From Myxococcales bacterium (GTDB taxonomy: Bacteria; Myxococcota; Polyangia; Fen-1088): a stretch of DNA of 5,927 bases. How positions within the stretch are numbered: the stretch's first letter is position 1; every line of letters begins with the position of its first letter. Location of the stretch: positions 1-5,927 of the forward strand of contig PMLH01000538.1 in the NCBI GenBank assembly GCA_003159055.1. The letters run 5' to 3'. The translations under genes and the position numbers were made by a program. The notes under the pieces are model-generated. The model was not told the DNA's origin and made no database searches. It saw nothing but the letters and a program-made list of their open reading frames with translations. Of this stretch, positions 1-5,460 are shown in pieces.

Positions 1-32
1 CGGTCAAGGCCGCCAAAGACGCCGTCGCTTAG
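1..32 (+). CDS. C-terminal tail of an upstream gene (partial)
   Basis: Reading from base 3 gives VKAAKDAVA followed by TAG at 30-32, an Ala/Lys-rich tail with G/C-rich third positions like the genes downstream. It looks like the end of a real gene whose body lies left of the window, but nine residues cannot identify a family. The frame through base 1 stays open to a TAG at 118-120, so the assignment rests only on composition and plausibility. The ABC ATPase begins 90 nt further on. Confidence 0.4.
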   Translation, partial: VKAAKDAVA

Positions 33-37
33 CGACG
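23..37. repeat. Perfect inverted repeat across the upstream stop codon
   Basis: CGTCGC (23-28) and GCGACG (32-37) are perfect inverted complements around TTA, with the TAG stop of the preceding partial gene in the middle. It could form a six-pair GC-rich hairpin in the transcript. No T-run follows, so it is not a standard intrinsic terminator. It may slow polymerase, protect a 3' end, or be chance in GC-rich DNA. Confidence 0.35.
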
Positions 38-107
38 CTGGGAAAGACTCGGGATCGCGCTGCCTCGGGCGAGCGCGGTCCTGGGCGCTTCCCGTAGGGT
101 TCCGCGT

Positions 108-115
108 GGGGAAGG
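108..115 (+). promoter_or_regulatory. Ribosome binding site of the ABC ATPase gene
   Basis: The purine-rich GGGGAAGG ends 7 nt before the ATG at 123 and is a reasonable Shine-Dalgarno sequence. It supports this start: between the in-frame TAG at 30-32 and the ATG there is no other in-frame ATG, GTG or TTG. CTTCCC at 88-93 is complementary to GGGAAG at 109-114, so the site could be partly hidden in a hairpin with a loop of about 15 nt. Confidence 0.6.
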
Positions 116-122
116 TGTAGGA

Positions 123-860
123 ATGCCCGAGCCTCTGGCCATTCTCGACGGTGTGTCGAAGTTCTTCGGCGATGTGGTCGCCGTGGCCCACTTTTCGCTG
201 GCGGTGAACCGAGGCGAAATCTACGGTCTGCTCGGGCCCAACGGGGCCGGCAAGACCACCGCCTTGCGGATGCTGGCGGGGTTGCTTGCGCCGACCAGCG
301 GCAGCGCGCGCATCGCCGGCCGGGATGCGGGCAGCGACTGGGCGAAAAAACAGCTTGGCTATCTGAGTGGAAGCACGGGCCTGTTCGGCAGACTTACCCC
401 GCGCGAGATCCTGGACTACTTTGGTCAGATTCACGGACTGGGCAAGTCCGATATTCGCAAACGCCTGGCGTGGCTTTCCCCTTCCCTCGCACTTGACAGC
501 ATCCTAGACCGTCGCGCGGAGGTTCTTTCGACGGGTGAGCGTCAGCGCGTGTCCATCGCGCGCGCGGTTCTGCACGATCCACCCCTGCTGATTCTCGACG
601 AGCCAACCGCCGGTCTCGACATCCTGGCCAGCCGTTTCCTGCGGGATTTTGTGCGCAGTGAGCGCGACCGCGGCAAGGCTGTGCTGTTTTCCACCCACTA
701 CCTGGCCGAGGCCGAGCTCTTGTGCGATCGGGTCGGTTTCCTCCACCGCGGTCGGCTGCTTTGCGAGGGAAGCCCAGCGGAGATTCGCGCGCAGCAAGGC
801 GCGAGCACGCTGGAAGCCGCCTTCTTGTCGTTGGCCGATGCTCAGGAGGCGGGGCCATGA
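123..860 (+). CDS. ABC transporter ATP-binding protein, NatA type
   Basis: This 245-residue cytoplasmic ATPase would power the membrane protein encoded next. Visible motifs are Walker A GPNGAGKT (38-45), an ABC signature of the variant form LSTGERQRV (135-143), Walker B LLILDE (155-160), the D-loop GLDI (164-167) and switch histidine H192 in [10 protein letters not shown]. Where most ABC ATPases have a Q-loop glutamine, this one reads [13 protein letters not shown] (80-92). That resembles the NatA branch (NatA of Bacillus is the ATPase of a Na+ exporter), which also tends to carry an LSTG- or FSxG-type signature. All catalytic residues are present, so it should hydrolyse ATP. It is full length for a stand-alone ABC-2 ATPase. 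Its TGA overlaps the next ATG (ATGA), implying translational coupling and fixed stoichiometry with the permease. The NatA-like class is confident; Na+ or any other substrate is not shown by the sequence. Confidence 0.95.
   Translation: MPEPLAILDGVSKFFGDVVAVAHFSLAVNRGEIYGLLGPNGAGKTTALRMLAGLLAPTSGSARIAGRDAGSDWAKKQLGYLSGSTGLFGRLTPREILDYFGQIHGLGKSDIRKRLAWLSPSLALDSILDRRAEVLSTGERQRVSIARAVLHDPPLLILDEPTAGLDILASRFLRDFVRSERDRGKAVLFSTHYLAEAELLCDRVGFLHRGRLLCEGSPAEIRAQQGASTLEAAFLSLADAQEAGP
844..849 (+). promoter_or_regulatory. Strong ribosome binding site of the permease-protease gene
   Basis: A consensus AGGAGG lies inside the end of the ATPase gene, 7 nt before the ATG at 857. It decides the start of the fusion gene: the frame stays open upstream to an ATG at 722, but that extension (45 residues, Arg/Gly/Pro-rich) overlaps the ATPase coding sequence and does not resemble the N-terminus of an ABC-2 permease. 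Confidence 0.85.
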
Positions 861-2770
861 ACCTGCGCCACGTGCTCCTCACCTTCGGCAAGGAGCTGCG
901 CGAGGCTCTGCGCGACCGTCGCACGCTGGCCATCATGATCTTGCTCCCCCTGGTGGTCTATCCGCTGCTGTCCTTGCTCGCCGCACAGGTCGCGCTCGGC
1001 CGAGAAAAAAACCGTGACCAGCGCCCCTCGACCGTGGCCTTCTCGGGCAGCGGCCCAGCCCGGGATGTGCTCGAAACACGCCTGCGCGCAAATCAGACCA
1101 TTTTTCTCCTCTTACCGCAAGGAACACCTGCCGAGGTCGAAAGCGGGAAGCTCGACAGCTTGCTCGAAATCGGGTCCAGCCAAGCCGAAAAAGTGACAGT
1201 TCTCTTCGACGCCAGCCGCGATGAATCGCGCATCGCCGAAGAGCGGCTAGGCGATCTATTTGCAAAGATCCTACCCGACGGGTGCGCGCCGAGCTTCGCC
1301 CTGCAAAACCGCAATCTCGCGCCGCAAGCGCGTCTAGGGGGGTACCTGCTTTCCAAGGCGCTGCCGCTGTTCGTCGTGCTGATGATCTTGCTAGGGGCGT
1401 TCTATCCCGCCATCGACGTCACCGCGGGCGAACGTGAACGTGGCACCCTGGAAACCATCCTTTGTGCACCCATCCGACGGGTGGACCTGATGCTGGGCAA
1501 GGTGCTTGCCGTGGCCACGCTTGCGGCTCTCACCGGCCTGCTGAACCTGGCGTCGATGGCGGTCACACTGCTCCAGATCCTCCGCCTGACCTCGCAGGCC
1601 CTCGTCCTCGACGTGCCTTGGGGCCACGCCCTGGCGAGCAGCCTCGTGATCCTTCCTGCTTCCCTGCTGTTCGCATCGGCGTTTGTCGCGCTCGGGGCCA
1701 CGGCCCGCACCTTCAAGGAGGCGCAGACGGTGATGCTGCCCGTGTACTTTCTGACGGTGGCGCCGGCCATGGCCGGGGCGATTGGCGACTATCGCCTGGC
1801 AGGCATCGCCGCCTGGGTTCCGGGAATGAATCTGACCTTGCTCGCCCGCGATCTCCTGGTCGGCCGAGCAAGCCTTTCGGGAACCCTCGCGGTGCTGCTT
1901 GCCACCGCGGTCTTCTCGGCGGTTGCGCTCATGGCAGCCGCGCGGGTTTACGCCTCCGAGCGTCTGGTGATTCCGGCGCGGCGCGATCCGAAAGGTGCGG
2001 CCATCATCGGTCGCAGCACCAGCGCAGGCGATGCGATGACGCTGTTCGCGCTCGCCTTTCTTCTTCTCTATTTCGTGTTTCTCCCGCTGGAAAAGCGCCA
2101 CTTTGCCGCCGGTCTTCTGGCAGCGGAGTGGATGGGGCTTTTCGGATTGGTGCTGCTCTATTCCCGCATGTCCGGCCAGCAGTTTGCGCACGTGGTCGGC
2201 CTTGTGCGGCCGAGCGGAAGGGCGCTGGCAGGCGCAGCCCTGATCGGCTGCGGCGCATGGGCCGCGGTCGCGATCTTGAGCGAATGGCTGATGCCAGTCC
2301 CGAAGCATATCCTCGAGGAACTACGCAAATCCATTCTCCCGCCGAGCGGTGGTCGCGGCCCCGTGATGACGCTGGTCCTGATGGCGATAAGCCCCGCCGT
2401 GTGCGAAGAAACGCTGTTTCGCGGCCCCATCCTGCGGGGCCTCGGCACGCGTCTCGGCCCCGTGGCGGCGATCGTGGCCACCGCGGCCCTATTCGGGCTC
2501 TTCCACCTCGACATCTACCGCCTGATTCCGGCGACCCTCCTTGGGATTCTGCTCGGGTACTTGGCCAACCAGAGCCGCTCCATTGTGCCGTCCATGCTGG
2601 CGCACTTCTGCAACAACGCCGTCCTCGTCACCCTCGCGCGAAGCGGCCTCGATCAGCGCATGGAAGGCCTCAGCCATCGCACATTGACGGTTGTCGTCCT
2701 CACGTCGCTCGCCCTGACCGGAGCCGGCGTCGCGCTCGTGCGTGGCTCGGTCACAAAACCGGAACTGTAG
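857..2770 (+). CDS. ABC-2 permease (NatB type) fused to a CPBP intramembrane metalloprotease
   Basis: This 637-residue membrane protein has two modules. Residues 1 to about 370 are a NatB-like ABC-2 permease: the cytoplasmic lead KELREALRDRRTL (12-24), TM1 at about 24-44, a large extracytoplasmic loop to about 165, then a five-helix cluster to about 365. The cytoplasmic family motif ERERGTLE is at 192-199. After a short basic linker (about 371-393), residues 394 to the end form a multi-helix CPBP (CAAX protease/bacteriocin-processing) domain with all three signatures: EExxxR at E517-E518-R522, FxxxH at F546-H550, and HxxxN at H583-N587. In Rce1-type enzymes these glutamates, histidines and the asparagine form the metal-linked active site, so the protease is predicted active. 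It overlaps the ATPase gene by 4 nt and should be its partner. The permease may export a substrate that the CPBP domain cleaves, or the CPBP domain may process or protect the transporter; neither is shown. Such fusions are known in several phyla, usually without experimental function. Confidence 0.93.
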   Translation: MNLRHVLLTFGKELREALRDRRTLAIMILLPLVVYPLLSLLAAQVALGREKNRDQRPSTVAFSGSGPARDVLETRLRANQTIFLLLPQGTPAEVESGKLDSLLEIGSSQAEKVTVLFDASRDESRIAEERLGDLFAKILPDGCAPSFALQNRNLAPQARLGGYLLSKALPLFVVLMILLGAFYPAIDVTAGERERGTLETILCAPIRRVDLMLGKVLAVATLAALTGLLNLASMAVTLLQILRLTSQALVLDVPWGHALASSLVILPASLLFASAFVALGATARTFKEAQTVMLPVYFLTVAPAMAGAIGDYRLAGIAAWVPGMNLTLLARDLLVGRASLSGTLAVLLATAVFSAVALMAAARVYASERLVIPARRDPKGAAIIGRSTSAGDAMTLFALAFLLLYFVFLPLEKRHFAAGLLAAEWMGLFGLVLLYSRMSGQQFAHVVGLVRPSGRALAGAALIGCGAWAAVAILSEWLMPVPKHILEELRKSILPPSGGRGPVMTLVLMAISPAVCEETLFRGPILRGLGTRLGPVAAIVATAALFGLFHLDIYRLIPATLLGILLGYLANQSRSIVPSMLAHFCNNAVLVTLARSGLDQRMEGLSHRTLTVVVLTSLALTGAGVALVRGSVTKPEL

Positions 2771-2775
2771 TCCAG

Positions 2776-2818
2776 ATGACAATTAATGTTGCCCCGTACT
2801 TGCGGCGTCTGCTATTGC
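2776..2818 (+). promoter_or_regulatory. Candidate promoter region before the Crp/Fnr gene
   Basis: The 54-nt gap after the permease stop contains an AT-rich patch, GACAATTAATG (2778-2788), in otherwise GC-rich DNA. Two weak readings exist. One is a -35-like ATGACA (2776-2781; five of six to TTGACA) with no good -10 at normal spacing. The other is TTGCCC (2789-2794) with TATTGC (2813-2818) at 18 nt, which would place initiation at or beside the ATG at 2825. No Shine-Dalgarno precedes that ATG, which would fit a leaderless mRNA. The AT-rich patch could be an UP element or an operator. Confidence 0.3.
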
Positions 2819-2824
2819 TTGGCC

Positions 2825-3520
2825 ATGTCCCAAGCGGAAGAGAAGCGCGTGCTCCAGATTCTGCGCAAATGTCCGGTTCTGGTCGACGCGCCGGCTGAGG
2901 CTCTGGCAAAGCTGGCAGTCGCTGCGCAGACCCAGAGCTATCGGGCGCGCCAGGTGGTCTACCTGCCCGGCGACCGCGCCGGCAGCGTTCATTTCATCGC
3001 CAACGGTCGCGTGAAGGTTTCGAAGGTCACCCGTGACGGAAAGGAGCTGACCCTGGCCTATCGCACCAGCGGCGATTTCTTCGGCGAAACCTGCCTGCTC
3101 GATGGGGGCCCCCGCGAAGAGATGGTCGAGGCGATGGAGAACACGACCAGCGTCGAGCTTGACCGAACCGGCCTCGACACCTTGCTGGCGAGCACCGCGC
3201 CGGTCGCCTATCCCTTCGCCCGCGCACTGATTTCGCGCTGGCTTGGTTTGCAAGCCAAGGTGGAACAGCTCGTGTTCAAGGATGTCGGTGCGAAGCTAGC
3301 CGAGCTGCTCCTGCGGCTTGGTTCGGAGCACGGGGTCGAGCACCGCCGAGGGTTGGTGCTTGGCCTCAAGATCACCCACCAGGAAATGGCAAATCTGATC
3401 GGATCGACCCGCGAAACGGTTTCCCTTACCCTCTCGCAATTCAAACGCAAGGGATACATCCATACCGAAGGGCGCAAGGTCATCCTGGCGGACCGAGAAG
3501 GCCTGCGGTCGCTCACGTAA
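2825..3520 (+). CDS. Crp/Fnr-family transcriptional regulator
   Basis: This 231-residue protein has the normal length and layout for the family. An N-terminal cyclic-nucleotide-binding-type beta-roll (about 10-125) includes PGD (48-50), the following GRVKVSK strand and GDFFGETCLL (83-92). A dimerisation helix follows at about 130-160, then a winged helix-turn-helix with ITHQEMANLIG (183-193) and recognition helix STRETVS (194-200). The recognition helix keeps the Arg-Glu pair (R196, E197) that reads Crp-type half-sites, but the later arginine of E. coli Crp is Leu (L201). In the effector pocket E88 and R97 are present, but R97 is followed by Glu rather than Ser, so cAMP binding is uncertain. 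Only two cysteines (C16, C90) are seen, so an Fnr-type iron-sulfur cluster is unlikely. I chose ATG 2825, giving MSQAEEKRVL; the earlier in-frame ATG at 2786 adds 13 residues (MLPRTCGVCYCLA) unlike the family. Its targets are unknown; neighbouring genes are the obvious candidates. Confidence 0.9.
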   Translation: MSQAEEKRVLQILRKCPVLVDAPAEALAKLAVAAQTQSYRARQVVYLPGDRAGSVHFIANGRVKVSKVTRDGKELTLAYRTSGDFFGETCLLDGGPREEMVEAMENTTSVELDRTGLDTLLASTAPVAYPFARALISRWLGLQAKVEQLVFKDVGAKLAELLLRLGSEHGVEHRRGLVLGLKITHQEMANLIGSTRETVSLTLSQFKRKGYIHTEGRKVILADREGLRSLT

Positions 3521-3553
3521 TCGTACGAAGTCGCCCTCCGGCTCGCGGTGCCC

Positions 3554-3559
3554 TACAAT
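3554..3559 (+). promoter_or_regulatory. -10 element before the multi-receiver gene
   Basis: TACAAT matches the TATAAT consensus at five of six positions and stands out in GC-rich surroundings. It ends 9 nt before the ATG at 3569, so a transcript would start at or within a few bases of the start codon. At 17 nt upstream the -35 position reads TCGCCC (3531-3536), a poor match. No Shine-Dalgarno precedes the ATG. Together this suggests a leaderless or nearly leaderless mRNA and argues against the in-frame GTG at 3548, which lies upstream of the element. Confidence 0.45.
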
Positions 3560-3568
3560 AGTCGCCTG

Positions 3569-5335
3569 ATGGCGGAGACCGGATACCAAGAAATCGTGGA
3601 GGCGCTGCGCGCCGCGGCCCGCCTTTCCAAGGAGCGATTCCTGGTTGGTGTCGAGGCCGCAGCCGACAGGACCCGCATATCGGCTGCGCTCGCGGCCGAG
3701 GGCGAGGTGGTCGAGCTTTCGTCTTCCGACGCTGCGCTGGAGCGCTTGGCCGACGAATCGTTCGAAATGGTCGTGCTGGACGAGGGCGATGGCGGGCGAA
3801 ACCTGCTGGCCAAGGCGCGCGAAACCCGACCGTTCACGGATGTTGTGCCCATCGTCGCGGACGACCCGTCGCGCGTGGCTGCCATGTTCGTAGGGGAAGC
3901 CGCTGCGGTGCTGCCACGGCCTCTGCCGTCCAGCGAGGCTCTGGTCCGAGCCCACCTCAGATACTTGGCGTCGTGCCGACGTGCGCGAACACGGGCGCTC
4001 ATGCTCAGCCACGTCATCGCGAGCAACCGTGCCGCCCTCCGCACCGTCGAGCCGGCTTTGGAAGAGGCGCTGGTTGCCTTGGTCGAGGCCGGCAAACAGG
4101 CGCCGGTCGTGTCGGTGCTCGGTGATGGCGAGTTGGCCCGCGTGGCTGGCGCTGCCCCATCGCAGGGTCAGGCGGATGTGATCATCGTAGGGCTGGGGAC
4201 CGCCGACCGAGTCGAGCTGCGCATGCGCGAAGCACGCGAGCGTGCCTCGGGCGCGGCCATCGTGGCCGTCGACAGTCTGCCGACGCCGGAACGGCTGCGC
4301 GCGGCGGTGTATGGCGGGGTGCGAGCCTACCTCGGACGCGATCTGCTCCCCCATTTGGGGCGCGTGGTCGCGTCCGCAGCCACCCGTCGCCGCGCAGAGT
4401 TGACCGGCCGGCAGATGTCCGAGACGTTGACTCGTTTCGGCCTGATGGAGGATCCGGCGCGCGCCGTTCCGCCGCCCAGCCTGGATCTGGACGCGCAGCT
4501 GATCGCCGATGCCGCGTCCAGTGGCCCCGATCCGGTGGTTCCTTCCGCACACGAAGTTCTGGTCGTCGACGACGAAGTGGTGGTGCTGACGGTCTTGCGC
4601 GAGCTCTTGCGGCGCAGCGGCTACCGTGTGACGACCGCGGCCTCGGCGGAAGAAGCCATCGAGCTGATGCAAAAGCGCAGCTTTGACTTGGTACTCACCG
4701 ACAAGAACCTTCCCGGCGCCTCGGGCTTGGAGGTGCTGCGGGTCGCGCGCGGGCTCGACCCGCCCCCGGCGGTCGTCATGATCACCGGCTACTCATCCTA
4801 CGATTCTGCCGTCACCGCGCTCGATATCGGTGCGCAGGACTACATTGAAAAACCCATCCGAGACGTGGAAGCCCTGCGCTTTCGCATCCGGCGCGCGCTT
4901 TCCCGACGCAACGAGCAGCTTGCCCGTACCCGCGAGGCCGGCAAGCAAGAGGCGCAGGCGCGCATCATGGTGGTGGAAATCGAAGGAAGCCGCCGGCAGC
5001 TCATCTCGGAGTTCCTCGGGCGGACCTACCTGGTAACCAGCGCTGCCAACGGCGAAGAGGCGCTCGATCTCCTGCAAAAATCGAAGTTCGACCTGGTCAT
5101 CGCGGATCGAAACCTGCCGGGCATGTCGGGCTTGCGGGTCATCGAACAGGCACAGCGGCTACTGCCCCACTGTGCGTCTGTGCTCTACACGGCCTATCCT
5201 TCCTATGAAACCGTGAAGGAAGCCTTCGATCTAGGCGTAGATGCCTACCTGGTCCGTCCGAACCAAGATTTGAAGTCGCTGGCGGAAAAGGTGGCGGGCG
5301 CGCTGCGCAGCCACGGCGGTATCCTCTTGGGGTGA
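3569..5335 (+). CDS. Tandem four-module receiver protein, one canonical receiver
   Basis: This 588-residue soluble protein is built from four response-regulator-type modules. REC1 (about 23-125) keeps a possible phospho-Asp (VVLDEGDGG, D71) but has Arg (R117, LPRPLP) for the conserved Lys and no Thr/Ser switch. REC2 (about 178-272) keeps the fold pattern only: the Asp position reads VIIVGLGTA and no site residue remains. REC3 (about 329-445) is complete: D334-D335, phospho-Asp D378 (LTDKNLPG), T406 (MITGY) and K428 (YIEKP). REC4 (about 465-583) keeps D513 (IADRNLPG) and T541 but has E470-I471-E472 for the acidic pair and R563 (LVRP) for Lys. A linker rich in Pro, Ala and Asp (about 276-327) separates the halves. 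There is no DNA-binding, HisKA, GGDEF, EAL or other output domain, so it probably acts through protein contacts, as a phospho-sink, relay or scaffold. The alternative GTG start at 3548 adds seven residues. No histidine kinase is in the window. The Crp/Fnr gene ends 48 nt upstream. Confidence 0.88.
   Translation: MAETGYQEIVEALRAAARLSKERFLVGVEAAADRTRISAALAAEGEVVELSSSDAALERLADESFEMVVLDEGDGGRNLLAKARETRPFTDVVPIVADDPSRVAAMFVGEAAAVLPRPLPSSEALVRAHLRYLASCRRARTRALMLSHVIASNRAALRTVEPALEEALVALVEAGKQAPVVSVLGDGELARVAGAAPSQGQADVIIVGLGTADRVELRMREARERASGAAIVAVDSLPTPERLRAAVYGGVRAYLGRDLLPHLGRVVASAATRRRAELTGRQMSETLTRFGLMEDPARAVPPPSLDLDAQLIADAASSGPDPVVPSAHEVLVVDDEVVVLTVLRELLRRSGYRVTTAASAEEAIELMQKRSFDLVLTDKNLPGASGLEVLRVARGLDPPPAVVMITGYSSYDSAVTALDIGAQDYIEKPIRDVEALRFRIRRALSRRNEQLARTREAGKQEAQARIMVVEIEGSRRQLISEFLGRTYLVTSAANGEEALDLLQKSKFDLVIADRNLPGMSGLRVIEQAQRLLPHCASVLYTAYPSYETVKEAFDLGVDAYLVRPNQDLKSLAEKVAGALRSHGGILLG
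4553..4903 (+). other. Canonical receiver domain (REC3) segment
   Basis: This segment encodes the only module of the protein with every conserved phosphotransfer residue (D334, D335, D378, T406, K428). It is the expected site of phosphorylation by an unidentified histidine kinase or phosphotransfer protein. Its closest relative here is the adjacent module REC4. Confidence 0.85.
4961..5317 (+). other. Degenerate receiver domain (REC4), likely duplicate of REC3
   Basis: It aligns with REC3 nearly without gaps. Over the 30-residue stretch around the phospho-Asp, from EEAI/EEAL to the end of GLEVL/GLRVI, 19 of 30 residues are identical. The acidic pocket is altered to E-I-E and the switch Lys is Arg (R563), although D513 and T541 remain. 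That suggests duplication followed by loss or change of phosphorylation chemistry. Confidence 0.7.
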
Positions 5336-5336
5336 C

Positions 5337-5352
5337 GGAAATCTGAGTTTCC
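5337..5352. repeat. Small hairpin after the multi-receiver stop codon
   Basis: GGAAA (5337-5341) and TTTCC (5348-5352) are inverted complements around a six-base loop, starting right after the TGA at 5333-5335. The stem is only five pairs, mostly A-T, and no T-run follows, so terminator activity is doubtful. Confidence 0.25.
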
Positions 5353-5362
5353 CACCTTTGCG

Positions 5363-5376
5363 AACACGATCGTGTT
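5363..5376. promoter_or_regulatory. Perfect 14-nt palindrome, possible operator
   Basis: AACACGATCGTGTT is a perfect palindrome ending 8 nt before the -35 hexamer of the candidate promoter at 5385. It is centred about 50 nt upstream of the expected transcription start. Position and symmetry suit a binding site for a dimeric regulator. It does not match the Crp (TGTGA-N6-TCACA) or Fnr (TTGAT-N4-ATCAA) consensus, so linking it to the Crp/Fnr gene upstream would be speculation. As a hairpin it would have only a five-pair stem and GATC loop. Confidence 0.4.
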
Positions 5377-5384
5377 GTTGTTGG

Positions 5385-5413
5385 TTGACGAGAGTGGGCG
5401 CTTTTTGTTTAAG
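5385..5413 (+). promoter_or_regulatory. Candidate sigma-70 promoter of the ATP-grasp gene
   Basis: TTGACG (5385-5390; five of six to TTGACA) is followed after exactly 17 nt by TTTAAG (5408-5413; four of six to TATAAT). The region is clearly more AT-rich than its surroundings and lies between genes. Transcription would start near 5420, leaving a 5' leader of about 37 nt before the GTG at 5457. Confidence 0.5.
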
Positions 5414-5436
5414 TTGATGCCTTGGAAAGCAAGCCC

Positions 5437-5460
5437 ATGCGGGCGGCGACGACAGCGTGA
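5437..5460 (+). CDS. Possible seven-codon leader ORF coupled to the ATP-grasp gene
   Basis: ATG at 5437 opens a tiny reading frame, MRAATTA, whose TGA (5458-5460) overlaps the GTG start of the ATP-grasp gene as GTGA. GGAAAG (5424-5429) ends 7 nt before this ATG and would be a usable Shine-Dalgarno, whereas the GTG itself has none at normal spacing. This arrangement would let ribosomes reinitiate on the GTG. Such a short ORF can easily arise by chance. Confidence 0.25.
   Translation: MRAATTA

Noticed and set aside
1391..2308. A 305-codon open frame on the minus strand inside the permease-protease gene
   Set aside because: It lies wholly within a gene with clear domain motifs. Its translation is low-complexity (rich in Arg, Gln, His, Gly) with no recognisable domain, as expected of a GC-rich shadow frame.
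2786..2824. Upstream ATG start for the Crp/Fnr gene
   Set aside because: The 13 extra residues (with three Cys in MLPRTCGVCYCLA) could suggest a metal site, but there is no ribosome binding site. The segment overlaps the candidate promoter, and the family normally begins where ATG 2825 begins.
1462..2898. A 478-codon plus-strand frame running through the end of the fusion gene into the Crp/Fnr gene
   Set aside because: It is out of frame with both real genes, very rich in Arg, Gly and Pro, and has no membrane segments or motifs.
3296..4672. A 458-codon minus-strand open frame spanning the Crp/Fnr and multi-receiver genes
   Set aside because: It crosses two well-supported genes and an intergenic promoter, and encodes Arg/His/Gln-rich sequence without motifs.
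5363..5376. Palindrome as a Crp or Fnr box
   Set aside because: The half-sites AACACGA/TCGTGTT run in the wrong order for TGTGA-N6-TCACA and do not match TTGAT-N4-ATCAA.
5401..5411. T-run TTTTTGTTT as an intrinsic terminator of the multi-receiver gene
   Set aside because: No stable GC-rich stem precedes it; the only possible stem is four pairs with a two-base loop. The run fits better as part of the promoter spacer and -10.
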